The notes: generated by a model not told the origin, from the sequence alone. Positions 1 to 6,566 are shown, counted from the first letter of the stretch. The stretch: DNA of 8,806 nt from Verrucomicrobiota bacterium (GCA_013152075.1 JAADHD010000104.1:1-8806); one strand, 5' to 3'. Program-made: numbers and translations.

Positions 1-223
1 GCTGCTTGTTTTTTTAATCTCCACCTGTGTTCAAAAATTTCGAAAATAGCCTGCTATTCTCGATAAATTTCGCATTAGTGGACAAAAACCCCTACGCATT
101 TTGGAGCGTCTATCAACTGCCGTGCCTCTAAGTTGCGCTGGAAGCGATCAAAGTGCAATAAGCACTGTAGATAATAGGAAAATACTATGTATTGTAGGGG
201 GGGGGAATGAAATAACGATCCTT

Positions 224-290
224 AAAAAAGCCCGCTCCGCACCCCTCCTTTGGGGTTCCTTGCACATAGAGCTGAACGAAAAAGGCTTTT
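224..290. terminator. Nested hairpin, possible bidirectional terminator
   Basis: Outer arms AAAAGCC (226-232) and GGCTTTT (284-290) are complementary. Inside them GCTC (234-237) pairs with GAGC (269-272). A compact ACCCC/GGGGT hairpin (241-245/252-256, six-base loop) sits in the centre. The minus-strand reading ends GGGCTTTTTT (T tract 229-224); the plus-strand reading ends GGCTTTT. This could act as a second, back-up terminator for the efflux operon and could also stop transcripts from the left. Internal loops are large, so stability needs calculation. Confidence 0.35.
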
Positions 291-339
291 AACTGATTCG
301 TAAATCTGTATTTCAGCTCAAACTGAACGCAACTTATCC

Positions 340-392
340 AAAAAGTTCGTTCGCTACAGCAGCGATGAAATAAATAACGATACTGTAGCGAA
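340..392 (-). terminator. Candidate terminator after the CzcA-type gene
   Basis: A perfect 10-bp inverted repeat, TTCGCTACAG/CTGTAGCGAA (350-359 and 383-392), lies 9 nt past the pump stop codon. The loop is 23 nt and AT-rich. On the minus strand the stem is followed by CGAAC and then TTTTT (344-340). The offset of the T tract and the long loop make it a non-ideal intrinsic terminator, but the position is right for the end of the efflux operon. Confidence 0.45.
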
Positions 393-401
393 AAGGATGA
401 A

Positions 402-3400
402 TTAGAATTCGTCCTCTTCCTCATCTGCGCTTTTAACTTTAGTATTTCGCTCAAGCCAAGTATACAAAGTCGGCAATAATACTAAGGTAAGAAAGGTGGA
501 ACTCATGATGCCACCGATAACAACAGTAGCCAAAGGTCGCTGAACTTCAGCTCCGGCACTAGTCGCCAAAGCCATCGGAATGAATCCCAAACTAGCGACC
601 AAAGCTGTCATCAATTTGGGTCGTAGCCTCAAGAGTGAGCCATCCCACACCGCGGTTTTCAAATCATGCCCTTGCTCCCTAAGTTGATTAAAGAAGGTAA
701 TAATCATCAAGCCATTTAGCACGGCGATCCCACTGACGGCAATGAAACCAACGCCCGCCGATATACTGAAGGGCATGGATCTGAACCAGAGTGCAAAAAC
801 GCCTCCTGTTACAGCCAGTGGTACGGCCGTGAATACTAGGGCTGCTTGTTTCAAGCTTCGGAAGGTGGCAAATATTAGGATGAAAATTAAAGCCAGTGCC
901 ACTGGCACGACGACCATCAGGCGCTTACGCGCTACCTGAAGGTTTTTAAAATTTCCACCAAATTCCACCGAATATCCTTCAGGTATTTTGACTTGTTCTG
1001 CTATCTTGCGCTGCGCTTCCAATACAAAACTTTCGGTGTCCCGCCCTCTCAAATTAACCATAATAGTCATCCTTCTCTGAAAGGCTTCGCGATTGATAGT
1101 ATTTACACGTTCGTCAATTTTAAAATCGGCTACTTGATCGAGACTGATGATGCCCCCATCAGCTGTTCTCACTGGCATCAGAGCAACGGAAGCTAGATCC
1201 TGTCGAGCAGCCTCTGGTAGTCGCACTACAAGAGGATAGCGATAGATCCCGTCAATTACCATACCTGCTTCTGCTCCGGCAAATGCAGTTCGTATAGTCT
1301 CGTTGATTTCTGAAGCATGCACATTATATCGCACCATGGCTTCTCGATCCATGGTCACCTCGAATAATGGGGCTTTGCCAACGGCATCAAATTCCACGTC
1401 AGACGCTCCTGGCACGGCTTCCACAATTTCCCGGATTTCAGAGGCGACTTTCTCTAGAACCTCAAAATCCTCTCCAAAGACTTTGATGGCGAGATCAGCT
1501 CGTATGCCAGAGAGAAGCTCATTGAATCTTAACTCAATTGGTTGGCTAAAGAGAATGGCTTGCCCGGGAAAATGCATATTTAGTTCTTTTTGCATCAATT
1601 CGGCCAGACCATCTTTGCTGATAGTTTTCCCGTCTATTTTCCGCCATTCTGAAGGTGGCTTTAATAGAGTGTAGGTGTCGGCTACATTAACGCCCATCGG
1701 ATCGGTAGCGATTTCTGGTGTGCCTATACGAGAGAGAATACGAGTGATCTCTGGAAATTTATCCAGTAATAGTTTCTCAGCTTGTTTTTCCATGTCAATG
1801 GAGGCTTTCAACCCGATGCTTGTAGTGCGAATCATTTGAATGGCCAAAGAGCCTTCGTCCAATTGAGGAACGAATTCAGCACCTAGCCGTCCAAAAACAG
1901 AGACAGCTAAAGCAAAAACGACTAATGCCCCTGTAGTTACAACCCAGCGAAATCTCAGTGAAAAACGAAGGATAGGTGTGTAAATCATCTTTGCGAGACG
2001 CATGATGAAACTTTCTTTTTCACTGACTTTACGTGTCATTAAAAAGGCACATAGGGCGGGAACTAAAGTCAAAGCTAGCAGGAGTGATCCTAACAATGCC
2101 AAAATAACAGTTATCGCCATGGGTTTGAACATTTTCCCTTCTACCCCAATCAGGGAAAGAATAGGGAAATAGACTATGGTGATAATCATCACCCCAAAAA
2201 CCATGGGACGTCCTACCTGTTTGCAGGCGATTAGGATTGTTCGTAGGCGTTCTTGTTTGGTGAGCAATCTTCCTTTTTCATGTTGTTTCTCTGCGAGTAG
2301 GCGTATTATATTTTCAGCTAGCACAACCGATCCATCGACGACTAGGCCAAAATCAATGGCTCCCAGGCTCATGAGATTACCTGAAACATTTAATTTCAAC
2401 ATCCCAATCATCGCAAATAACATGGAAAGTGGAATAGCGAGCGCTACGATGATCGCGGCACGTATGTTTCCGAGAAGAAGCATTAGAATGACAACGACTA
2501 AAAGTGCGCCTTCAATCAGGTTTTTTTCAACGGTGTAAATGGTCCGATCTACCAGTTCGGTACGGTTATAGACCGTTTCTATAATTATCCCTTCGGGCAG
2601 GCGTTTTTGAACTTCTGAAATCTTTTCATGTACGCGCTGTGCCACTAGGCGGCTGTTTTCTCCCAAAAGCATCATCGCCACACCAATCAATGCCTCTTCA
2701 CCGTTGTAGGTTGCTGCGCCAGTGCGAACGTTAGCGCCAATCCCTACCTCGGCTACGTCTTTGACTCGTATGGCTTGTTTGCCGGCACCAAATTTTACGG
2801 GTAAGTTAGCAATTTCCTCTGCGGTATAAACACGTCCGGATGAGCGAATGGTGATATTTTCCCCAGCTTGTTCAACTACACTACCTCCAGCGTTTTCTGT
2901 ATTTTCGCTCAATACCTGTGACAGTTCGGCGTAGGTTAGTCCGATGCTCATTAGTTTTTGAGGATTAGGAAAAACCACAATTTGTTTACCGTAGCCACCC
3001 GAGGTGTTGACTTCAGTGACGCCTTGCACGCTTACCAACATGGGCGTGACGACAAATTCCTGCATCAGCCGAAGCTGCATGAGCTGTTCTTGCTCAGTCA
3101 CGGGTTTGTTGGGGGCGTCATCAGCATATTTCAACACGTAGAAATAGATTTCGCCAAGACCTGTGGAAATAGGGGACATTTGCGGAGGATCAATGCCTGA
3201 AGGCAATGACTCCATGACATTCTGCAGGCGCTCACTCACCAATTGACGAGCCCGATAAATATCAGTGCCTTCTTCAAAAATAAGGGTCACTTGGGATAAT
3301 CCAAATTTCGAGATAGAGCGAACTTCAGTTAAATTCTGGATGCCGCCCATTTCGATTTCAATGGGGTAAGTCACCAGTTTTTCGATTTCTTCCGGCGCCA

Positions 3401-3566
3401 GGGATGGCACGGATGTGTTCACTTGAACTTGTGTGTTAGTTATGTCAGGAACAGCGTCAATGGGAAGCTTCAATGCCGAGGAAACTCCAAGAGCTACCAA
3501 TCCGGCAGCGGCGATTAGGACAAAGACTCGTTGTCTTAGTGAAAATTCAAAAATGCGATCAATCAT
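402..3566 (-). CDS. czcA: CzcA-type heavy-metal efflux RND permease
   Basis: Inner-membrane proton-driven pump of the heavy-metal efflux RND family; the trimer exports metal cations in a CBA tripartite system. The 1054-aa length matches the family (about 1040-1060). Visible in order: TM1 (about 13-32); the PDITNTQVQVNT segment (40-51) typical of CzcA; a TM block from about 350 carrying DFGLVVDGSVVLAEN, with acidic residues D405, D411 and E418 at the proton-relay positions; QLDEGSLAIQ and GTPEIATDPMGVNVADTY in the second periplasmic half; SQPIELRFNELLSGIRADLAIKVFG; and a C-terminal TM block with MPFSISAGVGFIAVSGIAVLNG. The DFG-x3-DG motif fits the divalent-cation (Zn/Co/Cd/Ni) branch rather than the Cu/Ag CusA branch; it has Ser where Ala is usual. 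The tail is acidic (SADEEEDEF). The ATG at 3566 begins the usual MIDRIFEFSLRQR end. It lies 38 nt after the adaptor stop with no visible Shine-Dalgarno. The exact metal is inferred, not shown. Confidence 0.96.
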   Translation of the reverse strand: MIDRIFEFSLRQRVFVLIAAAGLVALGVSSALKLPIDAVPDITNTQVQVNTSVPSLAPEEIEKLVTYPIEIEMGGIQNLTEVRSISKFGLSQVTLIFEEGTDIYRARQLVSERLQNVMESLPSGIDPPQMSPISTGLGEIYFYVLKYADDAPNKPVTEQEQLMQLRLMQEFVVTPMLVSVQGVTEVNTSGGYGKQIVVFPNPQKLMSIGLTYAELSQVLSENTENAGGSVVEQAGENITIRSSGRVYTAEEIANLPVKFGAGKQAIRVKDVAEVGIGANVRTGAATYNGEEALIGVAMMLLGENSRLVAQRVHEKISEVQKRLPEGIIIETVYNRTELVDRTIYTVEKNLIEGALLVVVILMLLLGNIRAAIIVALAIPLSMLFAMIGMLKLNVSGNLMSLGAIDFGLVVDGSVVLAENIIRLLAEKQHEKGRLLTKQERLRTILIACKQVGRPMVFGVMIITIVYFPILSLIGVEGKMFKPMAITVILALLGSLLLALTLVPALCAFLMTRKVSEKESFIMRLAKMIYTPILRFSLRFRWVVTTGALVVFALAVSVFGRLGAEFVPQLDEGSLAIQMIRTTSIGLKASIDMEKQAEKLLLDKFPEITRILSRIGTPEIATDPMGVNVADTYTLLKPPSEWRKIDGKTISKDGLAELMQKELNMHFPGQAILFSQPIELRFNELLSGIRADLAIKVFGEDFEVLEKVASEIREIVEAVPGASDVEFDAVGKAPLFEVTMDREAMVRYNVHASEINETIRTAFAGAEAGMVIDGIYRYPLVVRLPEAARQDLASVALMPVRTADGGIISLDQVADFKIDERVNTINREAFQRRMTIMVNLRGRDTESFVLEAQRKIAEQVKIPEGYSVEFGGNFKNLQVARKRLMVVVPVALALIFILIFATFRSLKQAALVFTAVPLAVTGGVFALWFRSMPFSISAGVGFIAVSGIAVLNGLMIITFFNQLREQGHDLKTAVWDGSLLRLRPKLMTALVASLGFIPMALATSAGAEVQRPLATVVIGGIMSSTFLTLVLLPTLYTWLERNTKVKSADEEEDEF

Positions 3567-3604
3567 GATAAAAAATAAGAAAAATTTAAAATATAAAATA
3601 TAAA

Positions 3605-4561
3605 TCAGTGGCTGTGACCTCCACCTTTAGTAAAACGAAGTTCGATTAACCAGAGGCCCACCGTGCCATTGCTGACAACCACATCCCCCGGCTTTACGCC
3701 TTTGGTGATACCTATGTGTTCTGCTCCAACTGTACCAACTTCGACAGCAGTACGAAGGTAACGACCTTGGTGCTCGACGTAGACAAAATTGCCCGTTGCT
3801 GCGTTGAGTAAGGCACCTTTTGGTATGGCTGTAGTCTTAATGGGCTTGCTTGAAAAAGTAACCTGGAGAAAATTGCCGAATTCTTCCTTGTGATCCGTCG
3901 AAGGAATGGCGATCAGGGCTTCAACTTGGCCAATCGCTTCAGTGGTGCTTCGATCCAGCCTAACCAAAATCCCTTTGGTGATTTTGTTCTCCATGCCGAC
4001 GTGCTTCACTGTGACCGCATGACCTTCTTCAAGCATGTCCGCCTGGGCAGTGGTGATAATAGCAGTGGCCAGGGCGTGACTTTTTTGTAAGTCACCCTCG
4101 GCTTCACCCGGAGGATGTTTGTGATCCACCTGATAAACTCGTGCGGTCGTTGTAAACTCCAGAGCAAGGGCTTCCGTGTAGGCCTTGGAGGTTTTCAGCT
4201 TAATGATTTCAGCGGCTTCATCATGAATCAGGATCCCTTTGGTTTCGGAATACTCCGCACCGGTCTTTTCTTCAGCGTGGCCTTCGTGACCACCATGCCC
4301 GTGACCATCACCCTCGCCTTCTTCGCCGTGCCCATGGTCATCCTTGCCTCCTTCAGCGTGTCCATGCTCATCTTTGCCACTGGCCTTATGATCATCGTGA
4401 TCGCCATGGTCTTTCTCGACAGCGCTTTTCTTTTTTGAGTCGTCGTGATCGTGGCCATCGGGAGCCGCAGTCGATCGGCCGTAAATTGCGAGCCCAATTA
4501 CTAGCACGGCTAATACAAGCCATGTCCCACTCTTTGTTTTGATGTGTTGCAGAGCTTTCAT
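3605..4561 (-). CDS. Short His-rich CzcB/CusB-like periplasmic adaptor (membrane fusion protein)
   Basis: 318 aa, against about 380-420 for usual heavy-metal adaptors. An N-terminal signal or anchor segment spans about 12-33. Residues 37-95 form a low-complexity Asp/Gly/Lys/Glu segment with 13 histidines, mostly as HxH or HGH, a likely metal buffer; the protein ends GGGHSH. Residues 109-142 resemble the strand pair that opens CzcB-type adaptors. About 163-238 look like the beta-barrel domain. About 239-318 look like the membrane-proximal domain (IPKGALL; GNFVYVEHQGRYLRTAVEVG; ITKGVKPGDVVVSNG). The lipoyl domain and alpha-helical hairpin expected between about 142 and 163 are not present; only a short DHKHPPGEAEGDLQKSH linker is. 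The ATG shares one base with the preceding TAA (TAATG), implying coupled translation with the outer membrane factor. Position between channel and pump genes fixes the role. Whether it is a degenerate or a natural compact adaptor cannot be settled from sequence alone. Confidence 0.85.
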   Translation of the reverse strand: MKALQHIKTKSGTWLVLAVLVIGLAIYGRSTAAPDGHDHDDSKKKSAVEKDHGDHDDHKASGKDEHGHAEGGKDDHGHGEEGEGDGHGHGGHEGHAEEKTGAEYSETKGILIHDEAAEIIKLKTSKAYTEALALEFTTTARVYQVDHKHPPGEAEGDLQKSHALATAIITTAQADMLEEGHAVTVKHVGMENKITKGILVRLDRSTTEAIGQVEALIAIPSTDHKEEFGNFLQVTFSSKPIKTTAIPKGALLNAATGNFVYVEHQGRYLRTAVEVGTVGAEHIGITKGVKPGDVVVSNGTVGLWLIELRFTKGGGHSH

Positions 4562-5382
4562 TATTCAGATTTTGTTTTAGGCTTGCTACGCCCCAATTCC
4601 ATTTGAGTGAGAACTCGCAGCTGTAACAAGCTATCAAGTGCTTCAGTTTGCACATCAAGAATGGAAGCGAGAGCACCGATGTACTCACGCTGTAGTTCGA
4701 TGTAAGTGGCGATGGGCAAGGCTCCCAGACGATAATGACGATCTCCTAGATCAGCGGCTTCACGGAATTTTTGAATGGAGTCTTTTTGCCACATCCCCAT
4801 TTCCTTGTTGTGCAATTGAAAAGACAAATAGGTTTCCATTACCGATTGTTCTACTTTCAACTGAACCAAATAGAGCGACACCTCCGCCTGTTTACTACGC
4901 GCTTTGGCTACCTCAATATTACCCGCATTGCGATTCCAGAGTGGCAGCGGCAGAGAGACTCCAATGCCGGCAATAGTCTCACGCCCCGCTGATTGATCCT
5001 GATCAATAAAGGGGCCTACAGAAACGGCCGGCCAACGTTGATTCTCGTTCAAAGTCAGTTTGAACCCTTGCTGCTCCAACTCAACTTTGCGCATCATGAT
5101 TTCAAAATTACCCATACGAGCTCCAGCCAATAGCGAATCCATCGCAGGGACGCCGGGGAATGACAATTCTGTATGGGATAGCTCCAAGGGGGAATCCAGT
5201 GGCTTGCCACGTAGCAAATTGATGTCGAAGAGCGATTTTTGCAATTGTTGACTGGCTTCGATAGCCTGTTTTCTAAACGTCACCAAGCTGGCTTCGACAA
5301 TGCGGAGCTCGAGAAGCGGAGTGATACCGGCGGGATTACGCTGAACCAGTGCGTCGCGCAATTCCTGCAAGCGGTTGGCCAC
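4561..5382 (-). CDS. C-terminal fragment of the CzcC-like outer membrane factor
   Basis: 273 aa if read from the GTG at 5382, but that GTG is an internal valine codon of the ancestral gene and there is no convincing ribosome site before it. The frame is open upstream to the frameshift point near 5406. Content: the second OEP half with ALVQRNPAGITPLLELRIVEAS, a helical Gln/Leu-rich stretch, LPLPLWNRNAGNIEVAKARSKQAEV, and a C-terminal helix ending LGRSKPKTKSE. It lacks a signal peptide, so independent translation would leave it in the cytoplasm. Its TAA overlaps the adaptor ATG by one base. Confidence 0.55.
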   Translation of the reverse strand: MANRLQELRDALVQRNPAGITPLLELRIVEASLVTFRKQAIEASQQLQKSLFDINLLRGKPLDSPLELSHTELSFPGVPAMDSLLAGARMGNFEIMMRKVELEQQGFKLTLNENQRWPAVSVGPFIDQDQSAGRETIAGIGVSLPLPLWNRNAGNIEVAKARSKQAEVSLYLVQLKVEQSVMETYLSFQLHNKEMGMWQKDSIQKFREAADLGDRHYRLGALPIATYIELQREYIGALASILDVQTEALDSLLQLRVLTQMELGRSKPKTKSE

Positions 5383-5866
5383 TTCTGTGGTTGCACCGGC
5401 TTTCTGGTTGACTCACGATTAGTCGATAACCGAGCAGGCGAGCACGCGCATCGAGTGCTGCGGTGAATTGCTGTAATCCCAACTCCGCCATTTTAATGTC
5501 CTCATTGGCAATGGCACGGCGCAGAGCGATACGCCCAGGGTATTCAAAAGTTTGTATCAACGAAACTCCCCAGACAATGCCGTCCGAAGTAATCCCTCCA
5601 CTTCGGGTGCGGTCTCCGGCAAAGGTGGTGGAAAGCGTGGGATTTTCCAATATTCCGGCTTGTTTGTGCCCCCCCTTGGCCGCCTCAATTTCCACCTGGT
5701 AGAATTTTAGTTCAGGGTTATTCGACTGTACTTCCTGGGTCAAAGCATTCAGCGAAATACGCGCTGTCTTTTTGTCAGCCGCCTGAACAGCAGGCAAGCT
5801 ACCGAAAAGAGCTATCAAAGTGATATTACTGCTGAAAAGGATGCGTTTAAGATATTCTGATTTCAT
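5336..5866 (-). CDS. N-terminal fragment of the CzcC-like outer membrane factor
   Basis: This is the reading frame as it stands: 176 aa. The first 153 residues are genuine OMF sequence: signal peptide about 1-29, then the first OEP half with NPELKFYQVEIEAAKGGHKQAG, ENPTLSTTFAGD and QTFEYPGRIALRRAIA. The last 23 residues (PESRCNHRSGQPLAGIARRTGSA) are out-of-frame read-through and resemble nothing in the family. The ATG at 5866 is chosen because it directly precedes a good signal peptide. No Shine-Dalgarno is visible; the upstream 50 nt are almost all A/T. On its own this fragment cannot form a trimeric channel. Confidence 0.6.
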   Translation of the reverse strand: MKSEYLKRILFSSNITLIALFGSLPAVQAADKKTARISLNALTQEVQSNNPELKFYQVEIEAAKGGHKQAGILENPTLSTTFAGDRTRSGGITSDGIVWGVSLIQTFEYPGRIALRRAIANEDIKMAELGLQQFTAALDARARLLGYRLIVSQPESRCNHRSGQPLAGIARRTGSA

Positions 5867-5941
5867 ATGATTGTAGATTGATTTTGATTAATTGTTAAAT
5901 TGATAAATAAAAAAGCGGAAGGGGCTTGAGATAGGTGAATA

Positions 5942-5975
5942 GGCTGCCTGGCTGTAATTACAGACAGGCACAGCC
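5942..5975. repeat. Large imperfect inverted repeat upstream of the channel gene
   Basis: A 34-bp dyad is centred on the perfect 12-bp palindrome CTGTAATTACAG (5952-5963). It extends outward through CCTG/CAGG and then GGCT/AGCC, with one G-A mismatch and a two-base bulge. No T tract follows it closely on the minus strand, so it is unlikely to be a simple terminator. It lies 76 bp upstream of the channel start codon. It may be an operator, an mRNA 5' end stabiliser or a processing site between the small gene and the CBA genes; the sequence does not decide. Confidence 0.45.
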
Positions 5976-6019
5976 AGAGCATCAAAACCCTGAAGTAAAG
6001 TTCCGGAGGAGCTCTAGAG

Positions 6020-6050
6020 AAAAAGCAGCGAGGAAAAACCTTTATGCTGC
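6020..6050 (-). terminator. Probable intrinsic terminator or attenuator after the small Cys/His gene
   Basis: Read on the minus strand, GCAGC (6050-6046) pairs with GCTGC (6029-6025). An inner AGG-TTTTT-CCT mini-stem (6041-6031) sits inside, and TTTTT (6024-6020) follows at once. It starts 13 nt after the TAA of the 133-aa gene. An outer arm pair, GGAGAGCT and AGCT(C)CTCC, flanks the element and could extend or compete with it. The stem is short, so read-through into the channel gene is likely; it may set different expression levels for the two parts. Confidence 0.45.
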
Positions 6051-6063
6051 GGGAGCTCTCCGC

Positions 6064-6465
6064 TTAGTTTCGATTGGGAGGATGATCGATCCCGTCCGAG
6101 AGTTTGGCAGGTTTGAGAAACTGGTTGGGGAAAAATTCCGAGCTAGAAACAGTCAAGCCCGGGCGGGCAAAAGGAGAAATTAAAGTTGCTACTCCCGGAG
6201 AACAATGGGCGCATGAGCAGTCACCTGCAGGGAGTGCAGGATTGGGCTTGTCGTCGTTATCAGGTATTTGCCAATGAGAAAGGAATTGGGAAGCTATCGA
6301 GGGTAATGAAAGCGTATCGTCGGCAACAAGTGCACTGGTTTCTTCACCTCCGCAATGGTGGTGCGTTTTGTACTGCGCCGAAATTTCGTGCATATAACTA
6401 ACGACAAATAATACGCTCAAAACGAGCGATAGCCAAGAGTGGCGCTGGATTAGCTTTATTGTCAT
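6064..6465 (-). CDS. Small secreted Cys/His-motif protein, possible metal-binding accessory of the efflux locus
   Basis: 133 aa; I do not recognise a named family. Residues about 11-30 form a signal peptide or single TM (WLSLVLSVLFVVSYMHEISA). Just after it is THHHCGGEE (His35-37, Cys38). A second cluster, GDCSCAHCSPG (Cys83, 85, 88, His87), has the spacing of a metal- or thiol-active site. The rest is Pro/Ser-rich and ends DGIDHPPNRN. The HHHC and CxCxHC motifs, likely periplasmic location, and position directly upstream of an efflux cassette suggest binding or sensing of a soft metal (inference). It resembles in style the small proteins such as DUF2946 that often precede czc/cus operons, but I cannot claim membership. 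The ATG at 6465 is the only start that yields the signal peptide; an AGG about 9 nt upstream is a weak ribosome site. A terminator-like hairpin follows the stop, so it may be transcribed partly apart from the channel gene. Confidence 0.7.
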   Translation of the reverse strand: MTIKLIQRHSWLSLVLSVLFVVSYMHEISAQYKTHHHCGGEETSALVADDTLSLPSIASQFLSHWQIPDNDDKPNPALPAGDCSCAHCSPGVATLISPFARPGLTVSSSEFFPNQFLKPAKLSDGIDHPPNRN

Positions 6466-6537
6466 CGGAACCTAGAAATACCGGTGGTAACCAAATAGTA
6501 AATACAAGTGATGTCAAATTTAAGTCTCCCAAATCGC

Positions 6538-6566
6538 ATTATACATTGCAATGCTCCGGTTTAAAA
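6538..6566 (-). promoter_or_regulatory. Candidate promoter with operator-like palindrome for the metal efflux locus
   Basis: On the minus strand a perfect TATAAT (6543-6538) is followed by about 73 nt before the ATG at 6465. Seventeen bases upstream is TTTTAA (6566-6561), only a 3/6 match to the -35 consensus. A perfect 10-bp palindrome, CATTGCAATG (6544-6553), sits in the spacer and touches the -10. A wider GCATT...AATGC inverted repeat (6536-6540/6550-6554) spans the -10 itself. A strong -10, a poor -35 and a dyad in the spacer are what a regulated promoter would show. Which regulator, if any, is unknown; no regulator gene lies in the window. Confidence 0.4.

Larger units (their letters stand above)
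1..401. other. Gene-free intergenic region downstream of the pump gene
   Basis: No convincing coding frame is seen here; the short open frames have no family resemblance and no start signals. Besides the two terminator-like elements, it holds an imperfect hairpin at 35-70 (core AATAGC-CT-GCTATT at 45-58, with CGA/TCG outside), small perfect hairpins AGTGC/GCACT (152-166) and AATAC/GTATT (181-193), and a run of nine Gs (197-205). No tRNA, SRP RNA or tmRNA hallmark was recognised. Confidence 0.5.
4561..5866 (-). pseudogene. czcC: CzcC/TolC-family outer membrane factor split by a one-base frameshift
   Basis: Outer membrane channel of the metal efflux system. Two overlapping minus-strand frames together give one standard CzcC-like protein. 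Frame one reads through codon 153 (LLGYRLIVSQ) and then turns into unrelated residues. The other frame continues with QKAGATTEVANRLQELRDALVQRNPAGITPLLELRI, the usual continuation of this family. Dropping one of the two Gs at 5406/5407 (minus-strand CC) fuses them into a 434-aa product, a normal OMF length. A signal peptide is visible (cleavage after about AVQA, residue 29). The double OEP repeat follows, with PLPLWNRNAGNIEVAKA and YRLGALPIATYIELQREY near the C-terminus, both typical of CzcC. No lipobox Cys is seen. The rest of the frame is intact, so the lesion is either very recent or a sequence error. If real, the channel is lost and must be supplied by another OMF. Translation of the downstream adaptor, coupled at TAATG, could also suffer. 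Confidence 0.85.

Noticed and set aside
78..97. TAGTGGACAAAAACCCC resembling an insertion-sequence end
   Set aside because: No matching inverted partner, target duplication or transposase fragment is seen in the window.
1303..2538. Plus-strand open frames within the pump gene
   Set aside because: Antisense shadows of a strongly conserved CzcA-type frame; Ser/Arg-rich with no domain features.
4115..4438. Plus-strand open frame opposite the adaptor, with hydrophobic content
   Set aside because: It is antisense to the His-rich coding region; the reversed His/Asp codons give Met/Val/Ile-rich frames. No start signals or family resemblance.
5870..5898. TTAACA-17 bp-TACAAT on the minus strand just before the channel gene
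   Set aside because: Good match and spacing, but the -10 ends 3 nt before the ATG, so the transcription start would fall inside the start codon. In a region this AT-rich it is probably chance, unless the mRNA is leaderless.
6512..6517. Exact TTGACA on the minus strand upstream of the small Cys/His gene
   Set aside because: At 16-18 bp downstream the hexamers are TTTGGT, TTGGTT and TGGTTA, none a plausible -10.
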